From the NCBI GenBank assembly GCA_034411135.1, contig DAOUMN010000056.1, positions 1-64,000 of the forward strand: a DNA stretch of 64,000 bases, given 5' to 3'. Made by a program: the position numbers and the translations under genes. This document shows, in pieces, positions 39,628-48,861 of the stretch (the stretch's first letter is position 1; each line of letters opens with the position of its first letter). Below the pieces are notes generated by a model that saw nothing but the letters and a program-made list of their open reading frames with translations, searched no databases and had not been told where the DNA came from. Source of the DNA: Bellilinea sp034411135. Lineage in GTDB: Bacteria; Chloroflexota; Anaerolineae; Anaerolineales; Anaerolineaceae.

Positions 39628-41343
39628 CAGCACACTCAGTTCAAAAACTGGTATGGGTTCGCGCTTTCCCTTGGCGTGAATCGGCAGAACCGGATGGTAA
39701 ACACCGCGTCCATCTAATCGGTCAATGACTGCCTGAGTGATTAAAATTTGCCCGCTGGATGCATTTTCCTGGATACGCTTGGCGGTGTTGATGCAATCAC
39801 CGATGGCAGTATATTCCATCCGTTTAACACTGCCAACCAACCCCAACACGGCTTCGCCAGTATGAATGCCCATCCCAAAGGTGAGGTGATGTTCAGGTGG
39901 CATCTGGCGGTGCAATTCATCCATAGCCTTACGAACATTCAACGCAGCCCGTACAGCGCGCAGGGCGTGATCCGGCTGACGCACCGGGGCGTTGAACCAT
40001 GCCATGATCGCATCGCCCAGAAATTTGTCGATCGTGCCTTCTTCTTGCAACACCGCTTCTGCCGCGGCTGCCAGGTGGCGGTTGAGTACGCTGACCAACT
40101 CCTCTGGAGAAGAGGATTCGCTGAAGGTGGTGAATCCGCGGATGTCGGCGAATAAAACGGTGATTTCCTTGCGCTGTCCGCCGAGGATCAAGCTGTCGGG
40201 GTTCAGCTGGCGGATGACTGCTGGAGAAACCATTTTTTCAAACAGGCGGCGCTGCGCTTCCAGTTGTTTCTTCTCTGTCAGGTCGTCCATGACGATGGCG
40301 ACCCCCTGGGTATGCTGGTGATCGTCCTTCAGCGGAGTCATGCTCAGGCGGAGATCGATCTGACCGCGCCGCGGCACGCTAGGGGATATTTCCAAGCCTA
40401 ACACCGGTTCATCGGTTTCCAACACCCGTTTCAGCTCCGGCAGCAGCGCCGGCGAGAGCGCAGCAAGCACCGATTCGAGGTTTTCGCCGACCAGCTGGTG
40501 CGAATTTTTGTGCAGGATTTCTTCCGCAGCGCGGTTGCACAACAGGATACGTTCCTCAATATCGGCGGTCAGTACCCCGCTGGCGATGGATTCAAACACA
40601 TTGTCCATCAGGCTCTTCAGTTCAGTCACTTCGGAGAGAGTCTGTTTGACCGAGTCGAACAGACGCGCGTTTTCGATTGCCACGGCTGCCTGGTTGGCGA
40701 ATGCCGCCAGCAGATCGAGCTGTTTGGCGGTAAACAAGCCGCTGCGTATGCGGTTGTCTGCGTAAATTACACCAGTGACTTCGTTCTTAACCCGCAGCGG
40801 GACGCACAGGATCGAGCGCAGGTTGTGGGCAATGACCGAGTCTTGATTGCCAAAACGCGGGTCTTCCTGGGCATTGGTGGTCAGTACTGGTTGTCCCTCG
40901 TTGACTACCCGGTCAATGATGGTGAAGCTGATGTGCAATTCAGTGGTGTTAAGCGATTCCTGTACCCAGTTGCGGGCAATGTGAGTGACTAAGTTTCCCT
41001 GGGAGTCGCGCAGCATTAGGAAGCCGCGTTCAGCGCCGGTAATGCGAATGATCGTGTCCATCACGATTTGCAGCACAATCGACAAGTCGAGCGAGGAGTT
41101 GATCACCTGACCAACGCCTGCCAGGGCTGTCAGGTTGCGGCGTTCTTCTTCTAGCTCCTCAACTTGCTGGTTGACTTTTTCGACCAGGCTGTGTACCTGA
41201 AAGACTTTTTCGAAAAAGTTCTGCGAAAGCGCCGCGGGGCGGTTGGTTTGCAGGTATTGACGAACCTGCTCGCTTGCCGTCTTCAGGTTTTCGAGGTTGG
41301 TTGTCAGGTTGTTTCCCCGCCCTACAGATTTGATCTCACTCAA
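39622..41343 (-). CDS. GAF-PAS-class III adenylate/guanylate cyclase
   Basis: The 573-residue protein has a coiled-coil start, a GAF domain (about 75-210), a PAS domain (about 240-360) and a class III cyclase domain (about 375-560). The two metal aspartates are in L-F-A-D-I-R-G-F-T and F-L-G-D-A-I-M-A; the later M-E-Y-T-A-I-G-D-C-I-N-T-A-K-R-I-Q carries the substrate and transition-state Asn/Arg. It probably makes cAMP in response to a small-molecule signal; the base cannot be assigned. It begins at a TTG with an AAGGAA site, 41 bases after the transglutaminase-like gene. Confidence 0.9.
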   Translation of the reverse strand: MSEIKSVGRGNNLTTNLENLKTASEQVRQYLQTNRPAALSQNFFEKVFQVHSLVEKVNQQVEELEEERRNLTALAGVGQVINSSLDLSIVLQIVMDTIIRITGAERGFLMLRDSQGNLVTHIARNWVQESLNTTELHISFTIIDRVVNEGQPVLTTNAQEDPRFGNQDSVIAHNLRSILCVPLRVKNEVTGVIYADNRIRSGLFTAKQLDLLAAFANQAAVAIENARLFDSVKQTLSEVTELKSLMDNVFESIASGVLTADIEERILLCNRAAEEILHKNSHQLVGENLESVLAALSPALLPELKRVLETDEPVLGLEISPSVPRRGQIDLRLSMTPLKDDHQHTQGVAIVMDDLTEKKQLEAQRRLFEKMVSPAVIRQLNPDSLILGGQRKEITVLFADIRGFTTFSESSSPEELVSVLNRHLAAAAEAVLQEEGTIDKFLGDAIMAWFNAPVRQPDHALRAVRAALNVRKAMDELHRQMPPEHHLTFGMGIHTGEAVLGLVGSVKRMEYTAIGDCINTAKRIQENASSGQILITQAVIDRLDGRGVYHPVLPIHAKGKREPIPVFELSVLL

Positions 41344-41384
41344 GCTGAAATTCCTTCAACGATTATTGGGTGTCCGATCGTGGA

Positions 41385-43724
41385 TTAGGAGGGCACGCCC
41401 CGAATTTTTGCCCAGATCATTTTACCGCGTTTTTGAAGAGTGTGCTGCCATAATTGTCGGCTGGCTTCACGAGCCAGCGGGTTGTCGGGAGGATGAGGGC
41501 TGTATACGGCTTTGTGGTACTCCTCCAGCAGCTGGTTCGCTGGGAGTTCACTCTCCGGTAGTACGCCGACCAGCGCGCGAACGTGTTCCGCCGGAGTCCA
41601 GGCGGATTGTACCTGAACGCCCATGATACGGTTCATCCAGCCCACGCTGTAAAAGCTGCGTTCGATGGGGCTGAGCTGGTTGAACAATGACCATTGAGTC
41701 AACCAGCGCGGGATACGCCAGCCGCGCCGGCGCAAGGTTCGTTCCAACAGCACCGGCAATGATTGCTGGGGGTCGAATTGGCGTTTGCGGCGACCCGGAC
41801 CATAAACAAAGAAAGCGATCACCCCAACCAGCAGACCGAGGATGATCAGGGTTGCACCAACCAGCGGAGTGGTCTGTGTGGGCGCTGCGGATGCGTTGCC
41901 TTGATCGTCGAAACCAGTGGCTTCCTCGAAATCATCCAGCAACTGGGGTTGATTGGGATTGGGCTGATTGGGAATTGTGCGGTCATCGGGCGCGCCACCG
42001 AGTGGCCGGTCAATGGCAACCTGGAGTGCTGTGGGTTCAAACTCGATCCAACCCAGCCCCGGAAAGTACACTTCGGGCCAGGCATGGCGATCCTTGTCGC
42101 GCACCCAGTAAATGTCCTCTTCCTCATCGAGGAAGCCCTGCGCGTAGCCAATGACCCAGCGCGCCGGTATACCCAGTGAGCGCAGCATCAGTACCTGGGC
42201 GGTGGCGTAATAATTACAAAAAGCCTGTCTGTAATCGAACAGCACCCACTCGATTGGATCTCGACCGACAGGCGGTTCGGGGATGGTGGGCGAATAGGCG
42301 ATATTCTCGCGCAGCCATTGAGTTATGGCGGCGGTCTTGTCATAGGGATTGTCCAGCCCGGCGGTGATTTCGGCAGCCAGCTGGGTGATGCTCGCCGGTA
42401 GATCGGCGGGCAATTGCAAATAGCGCTCGGTGATCCATTCCGGGTATTCCACTCCGGCTTCGCGCATGGCGGTGATAGTGGGCGCGGGGATGGATGAGGT
42501 TACCTGATAGGTGCTACCGGGGGGGATATCCGGATCTGCCAGGACAGTGATCACGTCTTCCAGTTCGGTGCGATTGGTCCCATCGAATACGAGCTGAACA
42601 TTGCGGTTGATGGCAACCGGTAACCCTGGCACGTACACCATGCTCAGGTTGCGCACCGGGCGAAATTCAAAACGCACGTTCAGGCGGCGTGAAAGTCCAG
42701 GATAATTGACAGGTGCGCTGGTGTTGGTTAGCGGGCGCATATTAGTTACCGTGCTTTCCCAGCGCCCCTGGTTGTAAGTGTCGTAACTGCGGATACGCCA
42801 GTAATAGGGCACGCCGATGCGCTGGGTGATGCTGGGCTTGACCGTGAAGATGTTTGCATCAGTCAACATACTGCCGGTGCCCAACGCGTATTCATCAGCG
42901 TAGAACTCGTTGGGCACGGCGACGGATCCACGCAGCGGGGCGGTAGCGTTTTGAAACCGCTCGCGCAATGATTGCAGGGATTGAATCATGCGCTGCCGTT
43001 CGGGGGTGTTGGGAACAAAGGCACGCACGATCGTCGGGGTGCGCCAGGCGACGATCACCAGCAAGATCACTACGACCAGGGTGCTGCGCAACAGGTTGAA
43101 GCCGGTATCTGAATCCACGCCGATCTGATCGTGTTCCCATTCGCGGGCACGTTTCAGGTAATGCATGCGACTGACCAGCAGCAACGCAAGGATGGCGAAA
43201 ATTGCAGTGGCTACTCCGCTTTGCGCCAGGGGTGGATGATACAGGTCGATCACCACCAGGGCAATACCGGTGAGGATCAAACCCTGCCAGGGTTTGCCGT
43301 AGCGGGTAAGTTGGTAAGCGGTGGATATGGCAACCAGCCAGAAGAGCAACACCATGTTGGCGAGGAACAGGATCGAATCGTTGAGCGGCTGATCGCGCAG
43401 GAAGAGCACCAAATTCCGCCAAATGCGGTCACCCAATAACCAGAGCCTTTCCAGCCAGATGTAATTGTCAGGAGTCAGTTCGCCCAGCTGCCAGGTGACG
43501 AAGAAAAGCGTGAAAAGCAAGCCAAATAAGCCAACCACCGGCGGGCTGAAACGGCTATAACCAAGTGCAAACCCCAGAATGGCAGCGATGAAGGTCAACC
43601 CAATTACGATGTTCAGGTTTTCCGTCCACCGGGTGTCCGCCAACCGATAAGTAACGGTAATTAAGGCTGATAGGAGCAACACCGCGGACAGGAGGTCCCA
43701 CCAGCGTTTTTCATTTGTACGCAT
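41385..43724 (-). CDS. Transglutaminase-like membrane protein (TgpA type)
   Basis: The product (779 residues from the ATG at 43724) has about seven N-terminal membrane helices, a large extracytoplasmic part with a transglutaminase core, a further helix and a C-terminal DUF4129-like cytoplasmic tail. The catalytic Cys is in R-Q-A-F-C-N-Y-Y-A-T-A, the His in D-K-D-R-H-A-W-P-E-V-Y and the Asp/Glu follows in G-W-I-E-F-E-P-T. TgpA-type proteins are cysteine-protease-like enzymes of the envelope with unknown natural substrates. A promoter ends six bases before the ATG with no ribosome site. A long in-frame extension upstream is rejected for that reason. Confidence 0.88.
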   Translation of the reverse strand: MRTNEKRWWDLLSAVLLLSALITVTYRLADTRWTENLNIVIGLTFIAAILGFALGYSRFSPPVVGLFGLLFTLFFVTWQLGELTPDNYIWLERLWLLGDRIWRNLVLFLRDQPLNDSILFLANMVLLFWLVAISTAYQLTRYGKPWQGLILTGIALVVIDLYHPPLAQSGVATAIFAILALLLVSRMHYLKRAREWEHDQIGVDSDTGFNLLRSTLVVVILLVIVAWRTPTIVRAFVPNTPERQRMIQSLQSLRERFQNATAPLRGSVAVPNEFYADEYALGTGSMLTDANIFTVKPSITQRIGVPYYWRIRSYDTYNQGRWESTVTNMRPLTNTSAPVNYPGLSRRLNVRFEFRPVRNLSMVYVPGLPVAINRNVQLVFDGTNRTELEDVITVLADPDIPPGSTYQVTSSIPAPTITAMREAGVEYPEWITERYLQLPADLPASITQLAAEITAGLDNPYDKTAAITQWLRENIAYSPTIPEPPVGRDPIEWVLFDYRQAFCNYYATAQVLMLRSLGIPARWVIGYAQGFLDEEEDIYWVRDKDRHAWPEVYFPGLGWIEFEPTALQVAIDRPLGGAPDDRTIPNQPNPNQPQLLDDFEEATGFDDQGNASAAPTQTTPLVGATLIILGLLVGVIAFFVYGPGRRKRQFDPQQSLPVLLERTLRRRGWRIPRWLTQWSLFNQLSPIERSFYSVGWMNRIMGVQVQSAWTPAEHVRALVGVLPESELPANQLLEEYHKAVYSPHPPDNPLAREASRQLWQHTLQKRGKMIWAKIRGVPS

Positions 43725-43730
43725 GGTTTT

Positions 43731-43760
43731 AGTGTACAATACTTTAGACTTTTTCGTCAA
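43731..43760 (-). promoter_or_regulatory. Promoter of the transglutaminase-like gene, leaderless type
   Basis: On the minus strand TTGACG (complement of 43755-43760), an 18-base spacer and TACACT (complement of 43731-43736) are followed by six bases and the ATG. This is the clearest of the leaderless arrangements here. Confidence 0.72.
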
Positions 43761-43816
43761 CGGTGGGATTAACGGTTGAAAGGGTTTTTTGATTCCAAAT
43801 TTACCAATCAGGATGG

Positions 43817-44812
43817 ATGGATATGGATGCACTGACGCTCGTTGAACTAACCGTCAGCCATTGGCTGCAAACCTGGCTGGGTTGGTTGAAACCATTCTTC
43901 TCCACAATTACCTTCCTGGGAAATGAAGAGTTTTACCTATTGATCATCCCATTCCTGTACTGGTGCGTGGATACAGGCTTGGGGCTGCGGATTGGAACAA
44001 TGTTGATTGCCAGCAACACCTTGAATAGTGCCTTGAAGCTGGCGTTCCATTCGCCGCGCCCATACTGGGTGGATGGAACTGTGCGCGCCATGATCCATGA
44101 AACCTCTTTCGGTTTGCCTTCCGGGCACGCCCAGAATGCCGCCAGTCTGTGGGGATTGGCAGCCGCCAAAATTCCACAACCGTGGGCGTGGTGGGTCGCT
44201 GGGATTTTGATCTTTTTCATTGGTGTTTCGCGTTTAGTGCTTGGGGTGCATTTCTTACGCGATGTGCTGCTCGGCTGGGTGGTGGGGTTTTTGCTGCTGG
44301 CTGTTTTTCTGCGTTTTGAGCACAAAATTATTGCTTGGTTTACCGCTTTGCCGGTTGCACGCCAGTTCACCGCAGCGCTTGGCTCTGCGCTTGGCATCTT
44401 ACTGCTCGGATTGTTGATCCGCATGGGGTTGAGTACCTGGCAGCTGCCGCAGGAATGGGTATCGGCTGCGCTAGCGGCTGTGCCGGACGAAAGGATTGAT
44501 CCACTTTCGCTGAACGGATTTTTCACCGTTGGCGGTACCTGGTTTGGCTTGTTGATGGGTGTTATCTTGCTGTTGAGCCAGGGCGGTTTGATCAACACGC
44601 GCGGAAGCGTCACCCAGCGCGGTATTCGCTTCGGTGTTGGTCTGGTGGGGGTGGTGATCCTTTACGTCGGGCTGGGCGCAATTTTTCCGCGCGAGCCTGA
44701 TCTGATTGCCTACGGATTTCGCTTTTTCCGATACACCTTGATCGGGTTCTGGGTCGCGGCGGTTGCTCCGCTGATATTCGTTCGCCTGGGATTGGCGCAG
44801 CGCTCCCCATGA
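43817..44812 (+). CDS. PAP2-family membrane phosphatase
   Basis: The 331-residue membrane protein has eight or nine helices and the full lipid-phosphatase signature: K-L-A-F-H-S-P-R-P, P-S-G-H, and S-R-L-V-L-G-V-H-F-L-R-D. Such enzymes remove phosphate from undecaprenyl diphosphate, phosphatidate or similar lipids, and a role in carrier lipid recycling is plausible next to other envelope genes. The extra C-terminal helices go beyond the PAP2 core. Start among several ATG codons in the first 12 bases is not certain. Confidence 0.9.
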   Translation: MDMDALTLVELTVSHWLQTWLGWLKPFFSTITFLGNEEFYLLIIPFLYWCVDTGLGLRIGTMLIASNTLNSALKLAFHSPRPYWVDGTVRAMIHETSFGLPSGHAQNAASLWGLAAAKIPQPWAWWVAGILIFFIGVSRLVLGVHFLRDVLLGWVVGFLLLAVFLRFEHKIIAWFTALPVARQFTAALGSALGILLLGLLIRMGLSTWQLPQEWVSAALAAVPDERIDPLSLNGFFTVGGTWFGLLMGVILLLSQGGLINTRGSVTQRGIRFGVGLVGVVILYVGLGAIFPREPDLIAYGFRFFRYTLIGFWVAAVAPLIFVRLGLAQRSP

Positions 44813-44872
44813 ACCCTTGCTTTCCGGTATAATTCATTCAGATCAATGTCTGGATTCCCAAAGGAGGTTACG

Positions 44873-45097
44873 ATGCGTCGCCTGGCAAGTTTCTTCATTG
44901 GCGTTATGTTGGGTGGGCTGGTTGGCGCGCTCCTGGCGTTGCTTTTCGCGCCTTCATCCGGCAGGCAGCTGCAGGAACAATTGAGTGTAACCGTTGACCG
45001 GGTGAGTGATGAGGTGCGTATGGCAGCCATGCAGCGCCGCAAAGAACTGGAAGACGAACTCAACCGGCTGCGGCAAACGCGGATTAAGCTGGAGTAA
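44873..45097 (+). CDS. YtxH-domain small membrane protein
   Basis: The 74-residue protein has one membrane helix (about 6-26) with the YtxH-like G-x-x-x-G-G-L-V-G-A-L-L-A-L-L-F-A-P-S-S-G and a charged helical tail. YtxH proteins are of unknown function and often stress-related. A strong AAAGGAGGT site precedes the ATG. Followed by a terminator. Confidence 0.85.
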   Translation: MRRLASFFIGVMLGGLVGALLALLFAPSSGRQLQEQLSVTVDRVSDEVRMAAMQRRKELEDELNRLRQTRIKLE

Positions 45098-45116
45098 GCG
45101 CCCTTTTTTGACCAAC

Positions 45117-45165
45117 AAATCAGAAGGCTGCTCGATTTGTTCGGGCAGCCTTCTGATTTTATTTT
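45117..45165. terminator. Terminator between convergent YtxH and protease genes
   Basis: A perfect 11-bp stem (CAGAAGGCTGC at 45121-45131 with GCAGCCTTCTG at 45145-45155), extended by A/T pairs, is followed on the plus strand by ATTTTATTTT. It sits between two converging genes and may serve both. Confidence 0.88.
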
Positions 45166-45171
45166 CGAAAA

Positions 45172-47229
45172 TCAACGCTGAGCGTCGAAGCGGTAGCTGG
45201 CTTCCTGGCGGGTGAAACGGGTGGTGCCGCTGACTACCAGCACGACTTGTTGAGAGGGGGCACTCAGGTTCACTGCTACCTGGGCGGTCTGGTTTTCGTC
45301 GAGGAGGATGCTTTCCACCTTGGGGTTGGTGCCGAGATAGATCAACGACAGGCGAAAGGTTTGCGGCAGGCGGTTTTGAATGCGGACGAATCCCTGGGCT
45401 TCCCAGCCGCCGTCATCGGCTTCGAAATCGGTGAAATAATCAACCGCTTCCACCGCAACATCATCCAGCAGCAACCCTTCGCCGTTGACTGCAGCGTCAG
45501 TAACGTATTCAAATCGCAGCATCACTCGCTTGCCGGCATAGGCAGATAGATCAACTTCCTCCTGGATGTAACCGCTGGTCACGCCGTTATAGCCGCAACC
45601 GTAGGAATTCCCGGAAGGGTTGGTGGTGGTGCAGGAAGGGGTGGTGAGGATTTTCCAGGTCGCACCGCCGTCTTCGGAAGCCACCAGGTAGAGATAGTCA
45701 TAATCGGTTTCCAGATCGTACCAGGTGGCGTACTGTATGCTGATTGGCGCAGAAACGTCGCGGAAATCAAATTCACGGGTAAGGGTCATATTGGATTCGT
45801 CGCCTTTGTTCGACCAAAAGGCATAAACGCCGGAATAGGCATCCATCGGCAAGACGCCAACCTCGCTGCTACCCTGAAAGTTGAGGGTAAAGCTGCCCTG
45901 GCAATCGAAGCGGATGTAGTCGGTGCCATATTGCTTGACGGCGCGGGTCTGTGAACGCCCATCGCAGGCGGACACCGTTTCGGTATCGTTGAAACTGGGC
46001 GCTGAGGTATAGCGTTTGTAGGAAAAACGTCCGTCACCGACCCTGGGATTGTTGAGGTAATTGGTTGCCGCCCAATCGGCGAACACATCGTCCGCCTGGA
46101 TGACTGTGCCGGTTAGCGGATCGCGGTCGTTCAGGTCGGCGAGCACTGCGTCGATGCTGTCCAGTCCGTTGTCGGGGTGTGCCACCAGCGCCTGGGTGGC
46201 TTCCTCGCCGAACCGGTCGAGGAAATATGCCACGAACAGGAAGGAAGCGCCGTAATGCGGTGTGGTTGCGCTGGAGTCGTTGGGCCAGTCGTTGAGCTGC
46301 AAATCTGGATCAATGGAGAAAATGTAGTCGAATCCGCCCGTATCATAACCATTGAGCAATACTGCCAGTTCCGAAAAACCTTCATTGAGCCAGGTTTCCT
46401 CGTTGCGGTCGCGGTACCAGTGGATCATGTGCTGAAACTCGTGCGCCAGAACGCCGTAGGTGAATTCTTCTGCCAGCCCGGTATTGTCGGCGCTGAGGAT
46501 GAACATTTCATGGGCATTGGAATATTGATGCGCCAACGGGTGAACCGAATCTGCTGATGAGAAATAACCGGCAATGTTTCTGCCTGCCCCGCGGGTGTAC
46601 AGGATGAACAGGCGCGGATCGTTGTCCACGCCCGGATTCCATTCGGAGCCGAAGAATTCGCGGTTGGTGGGAACGATCTGGTCGTTGAAGGTTTTTGTTA
46701 GCCGCGCGAGTGCACCAGCATCGTATCGCACCCCATCCTCAATCCAGAAGTAGGCGGTGTCGGTGACCGAACGCAGCACTGCCTCAACCTGGAAGTTTTG
46801 GGTGGTGTCCACGTTGGTGACCCAAAACTTTTTCCGGTCGCCCAGCTTGAATTCACCGCTATACGGAACGGTTTCGGGTATTGCCCCTTTGCCGCCCAGG
46901 CGTTGGGCAAGTTCGCGCGGGTCGTTGACCGGCACGAGTGCTCGTTGCAACTGCTGGAGCGTCTCGAACGCTGCGTTGCCGGCGGGAGTGGGCTTTTCAT
47001 CCGGTTCGCGCGGCACAGAGGGTGTGAGGGTGATACCCGGCAGGCGCGGGGTAGTGGTTTCTATGCCGGGGGTTTCGAGGAATGACTCCCAAACTGGCGG
47101 GGTGTCGTCATTGACGGATCGAAAGATCGAGAAACCAAGTGCGCCGGCAATCACTGCCGCCAGGCACAGGCACAGGCAGAAGATGACCAGGACGGCGATA
47201 ACGATAATCCAGACTTTGTTATTGTTCAT
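45172..47229 (-). CDS. Secreted M6-like zinc metalloprotease (immune inhibitor A type)
   Basis: The product (685 residues from the ATG at 47229, GGAG site) is anchored by one N-terminal membrane helix (about 6-32). After a linker it has a zinc-protease domain with H-E-F-Q-H-M-I-H-W and the downstream N-E-G-F-S-E-L-A, i.e. HExxH with a third ligand Glu. The C-terminal half holds a beta-sandwich of the kind seen in immune-inhibitor-A proteins (A-T-W-Y-D-L-E ... G-L-L-L-D-D-V-A-V). It would digest extracellular proteins. TATAAT (complement of 47263-47268) is a likely -10 box. Confidence 0.85.
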   Translation of the reverse strand: MNNNKVWIIVIAVLVIFCLCLCLAAVIAGALGFSIFRSVNDDTPPVWESFLETPGIETTTPRLPGITLTPSVPREPDEKPTPAGNAAFETLQQLQRALVPVNDPRELAQRLGGKGAIPETVPYSGEFKLGDRKKFWVTNVDTTQNFQVEAVLRSVTDTAYFWIEDGVRYDAGALARLTKTFNDQIVPTNREFFGSEWNPGVDNDPRLFILYTRGAGRNIAGYFSSADSVHPLAHQYSNAHEMFILSADNTGLAEEFTYGVLAHEFQHMIHWYRDRNEETWLNEGFSELAVLLNGYDTGGFDYIFSIDPDLQLNDWPNDSSATTPHYGASFLFVAYFLDRFGEEATQALVAHPDNGLDSIDAVLADLNDRDPLTGTVIQADDVFADWAATNYLNNPRVGDGRFSYKRYTSAPSFNDTETVSACDGRSQTRAVKQYGTDYIRFDCQGSFTLNFQGSSEVGVLPMDAYSGVYAFWSNKGDESNMTLTREFDFRDVSAPISIQYATWYDLETDYDYLYLVASEDGGATWKILTTPSCTTTNPSGNSYGCGYNGVTSGYIQEEVDLSAYAGKRVMLRFEYVTDAAVNGEGLLLDDVAVEAVDYFTDFEADDGGWEAQGFVRIQNRLPQTFRLSLIYLGTNPKVESILLDENQTAQVAVNLSAPSQQVVLVVSGTTRFTRQEASYRFDAQR

Positions 47230-47367
47230 GCGACGCTCCAACGAATGCGGTTAATAGGAGGGATTATAATAGGTTTTGGGTCGAATAATCTTTAGATGTA
47301 GATGAGGGATTATTAAAGTTGAATTAGATAAAGAGAAGCTTTTCAGGCAGAAACAACAACTGAATAA

Positions 47368-48861
47368 TTATTTTTCTAGTAAAAACACGTTCACATTGGA
47401 TGCATGAGGATAAATAATTTGATATCTTAAGATCGCATTATGCGTATAAGCATCCATGCGTTTATGCACCCGTTCTGGTAATTCCGGATCGTCTGCCCAA
47501 ACGATCCAAATCCGTGATGCCTTAATTTTTTCGAGAGGGGTTTTCTGGATTTGATAAGCCTGTTGTAAAGGCTCAATTAAGAATCCAGGTGGCAAGATTT
47601 CGTCAAGGAGAATCTGTTGATGTTTTGGGTAATAAATTGAAAAAGGCAAAAGCGTTGTGGCGGTAGCATGAAAAAATACATCCCCTTCTTTAGTAAGACC
47701 TTGGTTAGAAATGATAGCCTCTTTAAGGTAACCTCCTTTTTCCATAGGTGACCAATATGCCCAATGAATAGTGATTGTCGTTAGTAAAAGAAAGGCATAG
47801 AGACAACCAAGTATTTTCACTTTCTTAAGAAAGGAATAGATACTCACAATCAATGGTAACGATACTACGCTTAGGGATCTATAAAAAAAGACATTTTTAT
47901 AGCTGATCGATGCCAGAGCAATCAGTATTAATGACAAAAGGCTAATTACTATCCAGTTAGGATTTTCACAGGAAGAAAAAGTTGCTTGATTATTTCTCTT
48001 CAAGAGAACCGATTTTACAAAAAAAGATATAAATGCAACTAATAAGGAAACAGAAATTATTGTAAAAATAAGATAAGACGTTATTGTAGTGATTCCTGAA
48101 AAAGCTGATCGCGGGGCAAAAATAAAAGCCAGATGTTCTATTGCTCCAAATGGGTTTAATGCAGGTTTTAGGAAATACGAACCCTCGATTTTTCCCCAAA
48201 ATACAAAAAACCAGGGGCAGAATGATAATAAAATCAATGACAAGATGATGAGTGCTGTTCGCCACCTTTTCCTGAAATGAAATATGAATAAAAGGAATAA
48301 CGGCACACTATAAAAAGGAGCAGCATTGTTGGTATAAAGCATTAAACCTGTTGCACCAATAAATCCAATCTTGTTCGATTTAAGGATGTAATAAAAGGCT
48401 AACATATAGAGGAACGAAAAAAGTGCATAAACTCTGGCATCCTGCGCCATCCAAACCTGGTAAGGCAGAATCGTTGCAAGGAGGATTACTGAAAATTGAT
48501 CTCGTTTACTCCAATTGAAATGTTGCAAAATCTTATGGAGGATCCAAAGTGTTGCAAGGCTTGTGAGCAATGAAATTAAGCGATACGAGAATTCGCTTTC
48601 ACCAAAAATTCTACGTACGAGCCATTCAAGAATTTCCCATAACGGAGGGTGAAAATCCAAAGAAATAAGACGAACCATCTCAAATAATGGCTGACGCGTG
48701 AGGAAGATTGTGAAAGATTCGTCATACCAAAAAGAATTTTGAGTCAGGTTGTTCAATCTGAGAAATACTGCCAGAATAAATGGTAGCCAAAGATATGTCT
48801 TGGATAGAAAAATATTTTTCAGAGTCAATAACTTGATTTTTGATAAGTTTGTCGATGCCAT
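47368..48861 (-). CDS. GT39-type (GT-C) membrane glycosyltransferase, AT-rich gene
   Basis: The 497-residue polytopic protein has about eleven helices and the GT-C catalytic loop W-Y-D-E-S (Asp-Glu) after the first helix, and D-F-H-P-P-L-W after the second, typical of family 39-like mannosyl/aminoarabinosyltransferases using polyprenyl-phosphate sugars. The gene is far more AT-rich than its neighbours (for example 25% G+C at 48001-48060), suggesting it was acquired by transfer. The start is the ATG at 48861, overlapping the upstream gene by 37 bases; the frame stays open further upstream, but that part is only the shadow of the neighbouring gene. Confidence 0.83.
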   Translation of the reverse strand: MASTNLSKIKLLTLKNIFLSKTYLWLPFILAVFLRLNNLTQNSFWYDESFTIFLTRQPLFEMVRLISLDFHPPLWEILEWLVRRIFGESEFSYRLISLLTSLATLWILHKILQHFNWSKRDQFSVILLATILPYQVWMAQDARVYALFSFLYMLAFYYILKSNKIGFIGATGLMLYTNNAAPFYSVPLFLLFIFHFRKRWRTALIILSLILLSFCPWFFVFWGKIEGSYFLKPALNPFGAIEHLAFIFAPRSAFSGITTITSYLIFTIISVSLLVAFISFFVKSVLLKRNNQATFSSCENPNWIVISLLSLILIALASISYKNVFFYRSLSVVSLPLIVSIYSFLKKVKILGCLYAFLLLTTITIHWAYWSPMEKGGYLKEAIISNQGLTKEGDVFFHATATTLLPFSIYYPKHQQILLDEILPPGFLIEPLQQAYQIQKTPLEKIKASRIWIVWADDPELPERVHKRMDAYTHNAILRYQIIYPHASNVNVFLLEK

